From NCBI GenBank assembly GCA_026986005.1, contig JALSPK010000186.1:1-64000 (forward strand): a stretch of 64,000 bases of DNA, in the 5' to 3' direction. This DNA is from Saprospiraceae bacterium (GTDB taxonomy: Bacteria; Bacteroidota; Bacteroidia; Chitinophagales; Saprospiraceae). Shown here in pieces: positions 1 to 9,158 of the stretch. Position 1 is the stretch's first letter, and each line of letters opens with the position of its first letter. Below the pieces are notes generated by a model that was not told where the DNA came from, made no database searches, and saw nothing but the letters and a program-made list of their open reading frames with translations. Both the position numbers and the translations under genes were made by a program.

Positions 1-181
1 CGCAAATTTATTTGCGACAAAAACAAGTCCCGTAGGAGCTTGCCCCAATCTTGCCTTGGGGACGACATAATATATCTCTGTATGTGTAAACTAACAACTT
101 CGGGCTGAAAGCCCAAACCAATTCAGACCCGGCAGAAAGCCGGGGATAATGACAATAAAAATATCAACGCCCTGAAAGGGC
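1..181. repeat. Cluster of short palindromes, REP-like, in a gene-free stretch
   Basis: Bases 1-396 hold no gene. The first 181 bases contain five short inverted repeats: CGCAAAT/ATTTGCG at 1-16, CCCCAA/TTGGGG at 43-61, GGGCT-GAA-AGCCC at 102-114, CCCGGC/GCCGGG at 128-144 with an AGAAA loop, and GCCCT-GAA-AGGGC at 169-181. Three share a GAA or AGAAA loop, which suggests one family of small hairpins. Closely spaced hairpins of this kind resemble the REP-type elements common between genes in Bacteroidota. The first palindrome recurs at 22311-22330. Bases 182-396 show nothing recognisable. Confidence 0.6.
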
Positions 182-396
182 AAATCAATTGAATGCAAAA
201 ATATACTTATACAAAAAGAATATACCACGAGCGCATCTCTCTTATTTTATCTCGGGGAAGACATTATGATAGTTGGGTACTTTTTTTATCTGTGTCGGTA
301 TACATTTAATGATTATTAATGGTATACTTTTGATGTATAGTAGCACTCTATCGATATCTGTAATGATTAAGTAAGATTATTGGAAGTAAATATTGT

Positions 397-984
397 TTAT
401 TGTATAGTTTTTTTTACTCCGAATACTGCAGTATATAAGAATGGATAACCAGGTAAAATATTTGTTGAGAATGAATAACCTTGAAGTAGATTATAGTTGT
501 ATTCAATAGTGCCGCCATACCAAATAAATTTTCTCTCCCATAGTTTATTTTTTAATAATATGATGAAATTAGGATCGTTTTGATATTCCGGTTCTTGTGT
601 CCAGTTCTTGCGATAATACCATAGTGGACCAAAGCTTAAACTGAATTCATGACTTGGGTTATTCCAGCCGATTACATCATCATAAAGGTTTATACCGATA
701 TGTGTGACTCCTGCTTTTTTCCCTGCACAATCATGAAATATTTTTGTATGAGTTACTTTGAATCCAAAATATTGACTGCACCTGTAATTTGTGATTATAC
801 TAATGCTTGAGTATCCTACAAACTTACCTTTTTTATCAATTTTCCATTTATAAAATTTAGAGTTTTTATCTGTTTTTGGATGATAGCCAATACCACCAAT
901 TACAAAACCAATTGAGAATTGAGAGAAAGCAATATTACTTAATAATAATGTAGAAATAAAGAACAATTGAATTTTTAATTTCAC
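397..984 (-). CDS. Hypothetical secreted or outer-membrane protein
   Basis: A 195-residue protein with a clear signal peptide (hydrophobic residues 7-18, ending near SNIAFSQ). The mature part is rich in aromatic residues and short alternating hydrophobic/polar stretches (ISIITNY, FSLSFGPLWYY, FIWYGGTIEYNYN), compatible with a small beta-barrel or beta-rich envelope protein. It contains two cysteines. I do not recognise a family. It starts 16 bases after the stop of the FKBP lipoprotein gene on the same strand, so the two are probably cotranscribed. Function unknown. Confidence 0.7.
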   Translation of the reverse strand: MKLKIQLFFISTLLLSNIAFSQFSIGFVIGGIGYHPKTDKNSKFYKWKIDKKGKFVGYSSISIITNYRCSQYFGFKVTHTKIFHDCAGKKAGVTHIGINLYDDVIGWNNPSHEFSLSFGPLWYYRKNWTQEPEYQNDPNFIILLKNKLWERKFIWYGGTIEYNYNLLQGYSFSTNILPGYPFLYTAVFGVKKTIQ

Positions 985-1000
985 TTCCTGCTCTTGTTTT

Positions 1001-1435
1001 TTATTTAAAATCTATAAGCTCAATGTCAAATATTAATACTGCATCTGATCTTATTCCATTTGAGGGATTGCTTCCGTAACCAAAATTTGGAGGGATAATT
1101 AGTTTGCCTTTTCCTCCTTTTCCAAATAATGGAACACCAATTTGCCACCCTCTGATTAGTTGGTTTAAAGGATATACTAAGGGTTTTCCTCGGTCATACG
1201 ATGAATCAAATTTTTCATCATCCAAATAGTAACCTTTATAATTCATAGTCACTATATTTGATACTTCAGGATGTTCAATTGAGCCTTCTGTCTCAATTAT
1301 ATAATATATTCCAGATTCATGTTTTTTAGCTTCTAAATTGTGAGATTTTATATATTCTTGGATAGAATCATTATAGTCTTTGTTGCAAGAAAGAGTAATG
1401 GTGGATATAAAAAAGAGCATTATTATGTATTTCAT
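1001..1435 (-). CDS. FKBP-type peptidyl-prolyl cis-trans isomerase lipoprotein
   Basis: A 144-residue protein: lipoprotein signal with the lipid-attachment cysteine at residue 17 (ITLSC), then one FKBP domain over about residues 45-144. Family landmarks are visible in order: VTMNYKGYYLDDEKFDSS, the LIRGWQIGVPLFGKGGKGKL segment, the IPPNFGYGS loop and the closing VLIFDIELI strand. FKBP enzymes speed proline isomerisation during folding; this copy would work in the periplasm or be anchored in a membrane. The length suits a single-domain enzyme without a long dimerisation arm. It is the first gene of a two-gene minus-strand unit with the hypothetical protein at 397-984. Confidence 0.9.
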   Translation of the reverse strand: MKYIIMLFFISTITLSCNKDYNDSIQEYIKSHNLEAKKHESGIYYIIETEGSIEHPEVSNIVTMNYKGYYLDDEKFDSSYDRGKPLVYPLNQLIRGWQIGVPLFGKGGKGKLIIPPNFGYGSNPSNGIRSDAVLIFDIELIDFK

Positions 1436-1535
1436 TATGATAAGTTTTAATTTTTACCGAAATTACAACTTTTTATTGAAAAAAACTTTGTTAAATAGTA
1501 TTTATTTATTTTGTGTGTAATTTTATAATGTACTT

Positions 1536-2654
1536 ATGAAAAATTATTTTAGTTATTTGTCCTTTTTTATCGCATTTCTGATTGTGAATGGTTGTAATAT
1601 TAATAAAAAACTTATTAAGCCTGTTGAATCCGGGTCTATTACTTCATTGAAGTTTATTGGAGAAATCGTTATTCCTGACAATACAATGTATAAAAAAACT
1701 ATTGTAGGTGGATTATCCGGAATTGATTTTGCTAATGGTAAGTATTACGTTATTTCAGATGATAAGAAAAAACCGGTTAGAATCTATGAATTTGATTTAA
1801 GATTTGATCTGTTAAATAATAAAAAATTTAATATTACTGATATGATATCTATTGATGTAGATGATCAGTTTGTTGATCCTGAGTCTGTAAGATATGATAA
1901 ATTTTACGATAATTTTTTATGGACGAGTGAAGGTGCTATTAGAAAGGGAGTCAATCCTGCTGTTTTTAAAATCAATAGGATGGGGAAGGTATTAAAAAAA
2001 TACGCAACACCTGGTATTTTTAGAGTCGATGATAACAAAAATACCGGTCCAAGACAAAATGGAACATTTGAATGTTTGTCAATGAGCCTGAATAAAAATA
2101 TTTATTGGTTAGGTATGGAGTTACCGTTAAAAGAAGATGGAGAAGAACCCAAATTGTATCATACTAACTCACCAACAAGAATTTCAAAAATAAACAAAGA
2201 AACAGGGATAGTAGAATTTCAATTTGCCTATTATCTTGATCCTATCCCTAAAGACTCAAAACCAAAAGGAAAGTTTAGAGTAAACGGCTTGCCTGAAATA
2301 CTATCTGTTAATGATACCATATTTCTTTTTGTTGAGAGAGCTTATGCTTCCGGATATGATGATGGAGGTAATACTGTAAAAATATATAAGGTAAATGCAA
2401 AAAATGCTACAGATATAAAAAATATTAGTTCTTTGAAAAAAAGTAGATTTATGGCTGCAAAAAAAGAACTGTTATTTGATTTTGAATCAATTCGAAATAA
2501 ACTTACTAACGGTATAGTTGACAATATTGAAGGTATTACTTTTGGGCCTACTTTGCCCAATGGTCACAAAACCCTTGTATTGGTATCTGACAATAATTTT
2601 AGTATGTTTAATCCTCAATTAAATCAAATAATAATGTTGGAAGTTATTCCGTAA
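1536..2654 (+). CDS. Esterase-like activity of phytase family protein
   Basis: A 372-residue exported protein with a lipoprotein-like signal (FLIVNGC, cysteine 20). The body matches the phytase-like family (PF13449) as I know it: GGLSGIDF near the start, repeated strands ending in YYVISDD, a DPESVRYD segment, NGTFECLSMS, GLPEILSV and a final NIEGITFGP...LVLVSDNNF. The fold is expected to be a beta-propeller. Members are annotated as phytase-like esterases, but the true substrate is generally not known. It is a single gene, divergent from the FKBP gene, with about 100 AT-rich bases between the starts. No terminator is obvious before the convergent M3 peptidase gene. Confidence 0.85.
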   Translation: MKNYFSYLSFFIAFLIVNGCNINKKLIKPVESGSITSLKFIGEIVIPDNTMYKKTIVGGLSGIDFANGKYYVISDDKKKPVRIYEFDLRFDLLNNKKFNITDMISIDVDDQFVDPESVRYDKFYDNFLWTSEGAIRKGVNPAVFKINRMGKVLKKYATPGIFRVDDNKNTGPRQNGTFECLSMSLNKNIYWLGMELPLKEDGEEPKLYHTNSPTRISKINKETGIVEFQFAYYLDPIPKDSKPKGKFRVNGLPEILSVNDTIFLFVERAYASGYDDGGNTVKIYKVNAKNATDIKNISSLKKSRFMAAKKELLFDFESIRNKLTNGIVDNIEGITFGPTLPNGHKTLVLVSDNNFSMFNPQLNQIIMLEVIP

Positions 2655-2733
2655 GTTGTCTTAGTGCTTGATTTTTGAATTTTAATGACTTTATGAACAG
2701 ACAGTAATAAGAGTGTTTCGGAAAATACAGCAC

Positions 2734-4863
2734 TCAATACTTAAACCCTTTTCTCTTTAATAGGGCTTCGATTTTGGGCTCTCTTCCTCTAAATTCTTTA
2801 TAGAGTTCCATTCCGGATTTTGTTCCACCCGAACTAATCAGTTTCTTGTATCTTTTTGCAACTTCTGGATTTAGTACATCGCCCGTTTCTTTGAAAGCTT
2901 CAAAAGCATCTGCATCTAGTATCTCTGACCAAAGATAGCTGTAATATCCTGCCGAATACCCTCCTGAAAAAATATGTGCAAAATACGTACTTCGGTATCT
3001 TGGTATTATTTCATCTATAAGTCCTATTTTTTTCATTGAACTATTTTCAAATTCTATTGTCTTTTCCTTAGGGGCTTCATATAGACTATGCCAATCCATA
3101 TCTAAAAATGAAGCGGCTAGGTATTCTACGGTCCTAAAACCTACATCAAAACCATTGGCGGCATTCATCTTCTTCACCATTTCAGAAGGAATGACTTCAC
3201 CTGTCTTATAATGCTTTGCATACAGTTTCAGTACTTGCGGTTCACTCATCCAATTTTCTATTACCTGTGATGGAAATTCAACAAAGTCTCTAGGTACATT
3301 TGTACCTGAGAGTGATGCATATTTAACATTTGACAATAATCCGTGCAAACCATGACCAAACTCATGAAATACTGTTTGAGCCTGAGAGAAACTCAATAAT
3401 GAGGGATTATTTTTTGTAGGTGCAGGAAAGTTAAAATTGTTTGTTACAATCGGAGTGATGAATTTATCGATGTTTGATTGCATTCTCAATTCATTCATCC
3501 AAGCGCCTCCTTTTTTGCTTGGTCTGGCAAAAAAGTCCATATAAATTATCCCTACATGTTTACCTGTATCATCTAATACTTCAAATACTTCTTGGTCTTT
3601 GTGCCAGATAGCAATATCTTTACGCTCCTTAAAAGTCAGTCCAAATAATTTATTCGCAAGGGTAAAAGCCCCATTTCTTACTGCATTTACTTCAAAATAC
3701 GGTCTTGTTTGATCTTCATTAAAGCTATATTTTTTACTTCGTATTTGTCTTACGTAATACCTCCAATCACTAGCTCTGAATTTATCTGAAATTCCATCTT
3801 CTTTCATCATTTTTACAAGAAGTTCCCTGTCGTATTTTGCTGTTTTTAATGCCGGTTTCCATACTTTCATTAACAGTTTGTACACTTTATCAGGAGTTTG
3901 TGCCATATTATCTGATAATATAAAGTCAGAATATGTGTCATAGCCGAGAATATGTGCTTTCTCTATTCTTAGAGTGACCATTTCCTCCAAAACCTTTTTG
4001 TTGTCAAATTTATTACCATTATTAGCTCGATTAGTATAGCCTTTATATATTTTTTCTCTTAGATTCCTATTGGTCGAATAGTCTAAAAACGGATAAATAC
4101 TAGGTCGTTGTAAAGTAAAAGACCAACCTGTTTTATGCCCTCTTTTTTTAGATTCGATTGCAGCTGCTTCTATAAAATTATCAGGCATTTCACCTAGATC
4201 ATTTTTATTTGTAACATGAAGTTCAAAATTATTGGTCTCTTCTAGAAGATTGTCCCCAAATTGTTGAGAAAGTTCTGAAAGCCTCTTGTTTATTTTCTTG
4301 AGGCGCTCTTGTTTTTTATCGGCTAGATTGATACCTGACCTAATAAATATTTTATAAGTTTCTTCTAAGAGTTTTTTATCTTCTGACGAAAGCCCAAGTT
4401 TATCTTTTTGCTTATAAATTTTATCAATACGCTCAAACAATTTCTTGTTCATTTTAATTTTGTCGTAATGAGAAGATAATTCCGGTCTTATCTTTTTTGA
4501 AGTTGCTTTCAATACGTCATTTGTGTTTGCAGATTCTACTGCATCAAAAAGCAATGATGCTCTTTTTAAGAGTTTTCCACTTGTTTCAAAAGCGATAATT
4601 GTATTTGAGAATGTTGGTTTGTCCTTATTATTAACTATGTTTTTTATTTCTAAATCATGCTCTTTCATTCCGGATTCAATAGCCGGTAAATAATCTTCAC
4701 TTTTTATTTTATCAAAAGGAGCTGTGCCGAAAGGTGTATCCCAATCAGTAAGTATCGGATTGATTTCTGGCTTGGATTTAGTTTCGGTTTTCATTGTATC
4801 TTTTTTATGAGTGCATTGAAAAGAAAATATTATTGCACTAAATATTATAAAAGCTTTTTTCAT
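2734..4863 (-). CDS. M3 family metallopeptidase (peptidyl-dipeptidase Dcp/oligopeptidase type), lipoprotein
   Basis: The zinc motif HEFGH lies near residue 500 (TVFHEFGHGLHGLLS), and the family ending RYRSTYFAHIFSGGYSAGYYSY is present in pieces, so this is a full-length M3 peptidase of about 709 residues. M3 enzymes cut short peptides, typically releasing dipeptides. I place the start at an internal ATG at 4863: the reading frame extends 9 codons upstream, but only the internal start gives a signal peptide with a lipoprotein cysteine (IIFSFQC) and avoids overlap with the preceding gene, which stops at 4880. It is the last gene of an operon with the TonB receptor, GWxTD protein and a small lipoprotein. 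A peptide-uptake role is an inference from that context. Confidence 0.92.
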   Translation of the reverse strand: MKKAFIIFSAIIFSFQCTHKKDTMKTETKSKPEINPILTDWDTPFGTAPFDKIKSEDYLPAIESGMKEHDLEIKNIVNNKDKPTFSNTIIAFETSGKLLKRASLLFDAVESANTNDVLKATSKKIRPELSSHYDKIKMNKKLFERIDKIYKQKDKLGLSSEDKKLLEETYKIFIRSGINLADKKQERLKKINKRLSELSQQFGDNLLEETNNFELHVTNKNDLGEMPDNFIEAAAIESKKRGHKTGWSFTLQRPSIYPFLDYSTNRNLREKIYKGYTNRANNGNKFDNKKVLEEMVTLRIEKAHILGYDTYSDFILSDNMAQTPDKVYKLLMKVWKPALKTAKYDRELLVKMMKEDGISDKFRASDWRYYVRQIRSKKYSFNEDQTRPYFEVNAVRNGAFTLANKLFGLTFKERKDIAIWHKDQEVFEVLDDTGKHVGIIYMDFFARPSKKGGAWMNELRMQSNIDKFITPIVTNNFNFPAPTKNNPSLLSFSQAQTVFHEFGHGLHGLLSNVKYASLSGTNVPRDFVEFPSQVIENWMSEPQVLKLYAKHYKTGEVIPSEMVKKMNAANGFDVGFRTVEYLAASFLDMDWHSLYEAPKEKTIEFENSSMKKIGLIDEIIPRYRSTYFAHIFSGGYSAGYYSYLWSEILDADAFEAFKETGDVLNPEVAKRYKKLISSGGTKSGMELYKEFRGREPKIEALLKRKGFKY

Positions 4864-4879
4864 TTTCATTTTTTTAATT

Positions 4880-7171
4880 CTAGAAACCAAATTTGATTCC
4901 TAGTGCAGGTAATATTGGTAGTTGATTGACTCTTTTATAGTTAATTCTATCAAAATAGAAAATGTTTTTTCGGTTGTAAACATTGATTATACTTGCGGAG
5001 ATCTCTGCATTCAGATGCTTGGAGAATTTCACTGTTTTTTGCAATGATAAATCTAAACGGTGAAAGTAGGGAAGCCTTCCTCCATTTCTAAGAGAAGAAT
5101 ATACTATCCCAATATTGTCGGGATTTTCAGTTTTGTAATCCGAATCTACACCATTCTTGAAAAACAGTTGGTTGTAAAACCCTTGTGTTTTTGTAAATGG
5201 AAATCCGGAACCAAAATTCCATCTTACTCCGAGTTGCCAAGAATAATCTTTGCCAAAATTATAATTTGCAAGTACATTTATATTGTGTCTCCTGTCAAAT
5301 ACTGTGGGGTAAATCTGTTGGCCATCATTTCTATCAACAAAACCTAAGGAATATGTTAACCATAGATAAAGATTTTTTAATTCATATTTTGTAGAAAAAT
5401 CAAATCCATACGCTTTTCCTGTTTCTACTACATAATTGGGATCTTCCAGTTTTCTTTTGTTCCTGTTAATAACAATCAATTGTGTAAAATCCTTGAAATA
5501 TGTTTCAAAATTGAACTGTAGATTATCCAATATATCATATTCCACACCAAATATTCCATGTATCGCACTTTGCAGTTTGTTTTTTGTATTCTTTTTGTCT
5601 ACGTATGAGTATACGTCTTCCTCAGGACTAGAAATAAACCCAATAAAGTAATTTACAACATCTTTATCATTTGATGTGCTAATTATATTTTGTGTGTACA
5701 TACCCGCCGAACCTTTTAATCTCAAATCATTATTGATATTGTATTTGAAACTAAATCTAGGTTCAAATTTCATGTCTCCTAACGATGCGTAGTAATTGAT
5801 TCGGGCCCCGGGTTCTACGATTAAGTTTCCCCAGTTTTTCCTGAATTTAAGGAAAGAACTGATGTTTGTTGTGTTTTGGAATTCCTTTATTGTCTGGTCA
5901 AAGATATTGTCAAAAACGAAATTTGTATGAATTGTATTCACTTCAAAACCATATTCCACCTTGTAAGTGTCACCAAAGTAGGAAAAATTAAAAACAGTAG
6001 TAAAATCCTTCAATTGGCTAAATCGTCTTTTTTTATCCAGGCCAATTGTTTCTGTAGAATATTTTGAATATCCAAAAATAGCAGCTATGATAAGGCTGCT
6101 GGATCCTGGGATTATTTTAAAATTCATTCCTCCCCCCGTGTTTTTCCAACCTAAAGATGTAATTTTAGGGTTGTTGTAATTATCTTTGAAGTTAAATCCA
6201 AATAAATTTATTTTACTTCCGTTTCCCAGATTTAATGATAATTTGCCATATAAATCTTCAAAATCATAAGGTAAACCCACAGAGTCCTTACTTGACACAT
6301 AAGGATAGAGTATAGAAGCTGATTTTTCTATAATAGATTTTTTACCGGTGATCATAAATGAAGCGTTGAAGTCATTTTTCTCCGAAAGTTTTACAATTGG
6401 ACCTTCAATCATTGATTTTACCAAAAATGGATTGGCAGCGATAAAGCCTCCTAATCTCTTCTTATTGCCATCTTTTGTTTTAATATTAACGATAGCTGAA
6501 ATACGACCACCATTTTCAGCATTAAATCCACCGGTAAGAACATCGACGTTTTTTACAGCTTCTGTTTCAAATACTGAAAATGAACCAATCGAATGGAATG
6601 GATTAATGATGGTCAAGCCATCCAATGTGATTTTGTTTTGGACAGGTGAACCTCCTCTAATATATAATTGTCCGCCTTGATCTCCTGTTGATATAATCCC
6701 CGGTACTACCTGTAAATATTGTATTATATCGGCTTCACCTCCAATGGAAGGCATAGCTTTTAACTGTTTTTGGGATATTTCTAATTTAGATATTCTCGTC
6801 TCGGATTTTCTTCTGCTTTTTTGGGCTGTAATATCGACGGATTTGAGCTTGACTCCTTCCGTGACTATAAATATTTTTTTGTAGACAATACTGCCGTTAC
6901 TCTTTATTTCAAAAGAAACTTCACTTGGTTTGTATCCGATATAAGATATTTTTATTGTATGTTTACCTAAAGGAATCTTATTGAGAATAAAAAATCCGTC
7001 TAAATCGGTAGTCGTATTATTTTTACCGTCTTCTAAAAAGACATTACCGTAAATAATTGGTTCTCCCGTTTCTTTATCGAAGATATTTCCCCTGATAGTT
7101 CCCGTTTGAGCCTGTACTTTAACTATAATTATTAAAAAAAGCACTAAAAAAAATATAAATCTCTTTAACAT
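4880..7171 (-). CDS. TonB-dependent receptor with carboxypeptidase-like regulatory domain
   Basis: About 763 residues from the internal ATG at 7171, which starts directly with a signal peptide (KRFIFFLVLFLIIIVKVQAQ); the frame runs 12 codons further upstream. Domain order: CarboxypepD_reg-like beta-sandwich (about 25-110, with GTIRGNIFDKETGEPI and the ISYIGYKP motif), a plug domain (QLYIRGGSPVQNKITLDG, then GGFNAENGGRISAIVNIKT), and a C-terminal barrel ending in phenylalanine (GIKFGF). The substrate cannot be told from sequence. It sits 56 bases after the GWxTD gene and 16 bases before the M3 peptidase gene, so import of peptides or another ligand handled by that enzyme is possible. Confidence 0.92.
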   Translation of the reverse strand: MLKRFIFFLVLFLIIIVKVQAQTGTIRGNIFDKETGEPIIYGNVFLEDGKNNTTTDLDGFFILNKIPLGKHTIKISYIGYKPSEVSFEIKSNGSIVYKKIFIVTEGVKLKSVDITAQKSRRKSETRISKLEISQKQLKAMPSIGGEADIIQYLQVVPGIISTGDQGGQLYIRGGSPVQNKITLDGLTIINPFHSIGSFSVFETEAVKNVDVLTGGFNAENGGRISAIVNIKTKDGNKKRLGGFIAANPFLVKSMIEGPIVKLSEKNDFNASFMITGKKSIIEKSASILYPYVSSKDSVGLPYDFEDLYGKLSLNLGNGSKINLFGFNFKDNYNNPKITSLGWKNTGGGMNFKIIPGSSSLIIAAIFGYSKYSTETIGLDKKRRFSQLKDFTTVFNFSYFGDTYKVEYGFEVNTIHTNFVFDNIFDQTIKEFQNTTNISSFLKFRKNWGNLIVEPGARINYYASLGDMKFEPRFSFKYNINNDLRLKGSAGMYTQNIISTSNDKDVVNYFIGFISSPEEDVYSYVDKKNTKNKLQSAIHGIFGVEYDILDNLQFNFETYFKDFTQLIVINRNKRKLEDPNYVVETGKAYGFDFSTKYELKNLYLWLTYSLGFVDRNDGQQIYPTVFDRRHNINVLANYNFGKDYSWQLGVRWNFGSGFPFTKTQGFYNQLFFKNGVDSDYKTENPDNIGIVYSSLRNGGRLPYFHRLDLSLQKTVKFSKHLNAEISASIINVYNRKNIFYFDRINYKRVNQLPILPALGIKFGF

Positions 7172-7226
7172 AATCTTTGTTTTAAATCGCTTCAATCTCA
7201 ATCTCAATCTTGATTTTATTCTCTAT

Positions 7227-8708
7227 TTACTTTAATTCTTCCCATATTCTAACAGCATTATTGTCATAACTGTTTTTCAACATTTGGTAATATTGCGACA
7301 GTTGCCCCTGTTTGTTATTTTTTTCATTGGCGTCTGTTCTCTTACTATATAGTTTATATATCCATGTAGGATTATTTTTTTCTCCTCTACAATTCGAATG
7401 CAATAATTCATAATCATTGTGCGCCAGAGAAGGCATGTAGAATAAAAACTTAATATTTCTTTGTTGTCCTTGTTCAATTGCATCATAAAACCAAATCTCA
7501 TAGGGAGGGGCATTGGGTTCGCTCGTTTGTGATATGACCTGTGAAGGCTTACCGTATCTGAGATAAATTATGCCTCGATCTGTTTCGAACCCATAGCCTA
7601 GTTGTGACCTAAATGTGATGTCTACAGCTCTGGCGTATTTCATATATTCCTTATATTCCATTTCAGGATGTGCATTGTTTTTATCAACCCAAAAATTCCA
7701 TAAGAAAAATCTTGATTTCCTGTCAATTTTATCTGAGAGTACTTTATTCAATGAAATGGATTGTTCTCCGGTCACTATAGGTAAAAGTGCGCGCAATGAA
7801 TAGTATAAACTGTCCTTTGGTATTTTTTTTACAAATGAATTTTTGTAAGTTTTCTTTTTTATTTTGGTTATGGATTCGGATATTGGGTTGCTCCTCTGAA
7901 AATTGACAAATCTACTATAAATTATCTTGTTATTGGAATCAATAATATTTGCTTGCAAATGATAATTTCCAGAGGGTAGGCCATTTATATCAATGCTAGT
8001 CAAAGCCGGCAATAGTTCAATCTTTTTAACATTGATCTTATTGGTGAAAATAATATTTGATTGAGAACCTTTATATCCTTTCTTTAGCTGGATATTCACT
8101 TTATAATTATCCAAATATTTATCTAGATTGTATACTTCAAAATATATTCCTAACGAATGAACCTTTTGGGGTAAAAAATACGATAATGCAGGCTCCATAT
8201 AAAAACCGTTTTTTACAAAAGGATTATTAATATCTTCACTTTTCTTTACATCAGCTAAAAGCCGAATACCTGAGATACATACTTTCCTAGAATCTAAATC
8301 AATATCTAAATCATTTTTATATCTAAATTTATTTTCTTGGTTATTTGCATCAATCGCATTAATCTCAATTGAATATGTACCCGTATCTACTTTGAATCTT
8401 CTCAAGCCTATAAAGTCTTTCTTGAAATACGATATAGGACTTTGAAGCGAAAATTTATCAAAGTTGACTATTTTACCATTCTTTTTAAGTAGAAAGGTAA
8501 AATCAATTGTAGCTTTCATTGAATTTGTATCAACATCTATAAATGTAGCAGTTTTGCCAATTACCTGAATATAGAACTCGATATACTTACTGTCGTTGTA
8601 CTGAAACTGAGCACTCGTTATGCTGATGCTTAAGGCATTGATAGATGGGGGATAAATAATAAATATAAAAAAAAGTAATCCTATTGATAAATTTACTAAA
8701 GCTTTCAT
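7227..8708 (-). CDS. GWxTD domain-containing protein
   Basis: A 493-residue protein with an N-terminal signal or membrane segment (LSIGLLFFIFIIYPPSINA). The C-terminal part carries the GWxTD landmark in variant form, GFETDRGIIYLRYGKPSQV around residue 375, with F in place of W, followed by PPYEIWFYD and KFLFYMP as in the family. The N-terminal 300 residues are beta-rich, with segments such as SLGIYFEVYNLD. The biochemical role of GWxTD proteins is not established; they are envelope proteins common in Bacteroidota. Its ATG overlaps the stop of the preceding lipoprotein gene (ATGA), which shows tight translational coupling. Confidence 0.85.
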   Translation of the reverse strand: MKALVNLSIGLLFFIFIIYPPSINALSISITSAQFQYNDSKYIEFYIQVIGKTATFIDVDTNSMKATIDFTFLLKKNGKIVNFDKFSLQSPISYFKKDFIGLRRFKVDTGTYSIEINAIDANNQENKFRYKNDLDIDLDSRKVCISGIRLLADVKKSEDINNPFVKNGFYMEPALSYFLPQKVHSLGIYFEVYNLDKYLDNYKVNIQLKKGYKGSQSNIIFTNKINVKKIELLPALTSIDINGLPSGNYHLQANIIDSNNKIIYSRFVNFQRSNPISESITKIKKKTYKNSFVKKIPKDSLYYSLRALLPIVTGEQSISLNKVLSDKIDRKSRFFLWNFWVDKNNAHPEMEYKEYMKYARAVDITFRSQLGYGFETDRGIIYLRYGKPSQVISQTSEPNAPPYEIWFYDAIEQGQQRNIKFLFYMPSLAHNDYELLHSNCRGEKNNPTWIYKLYSKRTDANEKNNKQGQLSQYYQMLKNSYDNNAVRIWEELK

Positions 8709-9070
8709 TTTTTATGACTTTTTATTAAAGTGAAAGAAAAATGATACTCGCTTATTTTTGTTTTTAAGACTAAAGTATCCGCGCCTGCTTTATCAACGGT
8801 AAATTGTGGTAATTCGCTGCTGCAAATAATTATATTTTTATCTAAATGATAATGAGCTTTGATTTTTTCTCCCAAAATATTTGTCTCTAGGGAATCAAGA
8901 TGCCAAAATTTAAAGAATCCATTTTCCATTGTCGAAGTCAATCTACCATTTCTCATTGCTTTATCAACGATCCATTTGGATTGTATTTGTTCATTTATCT
9001 GAACATTAGAAGTACATGAAAAAGTTATTGTAACTAATATAGAGATTATTAAAAAATAATTTTTATGCAT
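8705..9070 (-). CDS. Small lipoprotein, lipocalin-like size
   Basis: A 121-residue protein with a lipoprotein signal (LVTITFSC, cysteine 19). The mature part reads like a small beta-sheet protein: a KWIVDKAMRNGRLTSTMENG start, then strands separated by short turns. Size and opening resemble lipocalin-like domain lipoproteins of Bacteroidota, but I cannot assign a family firmly. It is the first gene of the four-gene minus-strand operon; its TGA overlaps the ATG of the GWxTD gene by one base pattern (ATGA). Confidence 0.75.
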   Translation of the reverse strand: MHKNYFLIISILVTITFSCTSNVQINEQIQSKWIVDKAMRNGRLTSTMENGFFKFWHLDSLETNILGEKIKAHYHLDKNIIICSSELPQFTVDKAGADTLVLKTKISEYHFSFTLIKSHKK

Positions 9071-9105
9071 TTATCATTTAATTTGAAAATAAAACCCAAA
9101 ATTAA

Positions 9106-9144
9106 TAAAAAAGAGCTTACTTTTCAGCAAGCTCTTGTTTTTTA
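9106..9144 (-). terminator. Rho-independent terminator of the BON-LysM gene
   Basis: On the minus strand an AAGAGCTT/AAGCTCTT stem with a ten-base loop is followed by a run of Ts. The opposite strand also has Ts after the stem, so it may act in both directions. It lies just downstream of the LysM gene stop at 9159 and separates it from the lipoprotein-GWxTD operon. Confidence 0.75.
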
Positions 9145-9158
9145 TACATATATTTTGT

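Noticed and set aside
2342-2560. A 72-codon minus-strand frame inside the phytase-like gene
   Set aside because: It lies wholly within a well-supported gene on the other strand and shows no protein features.
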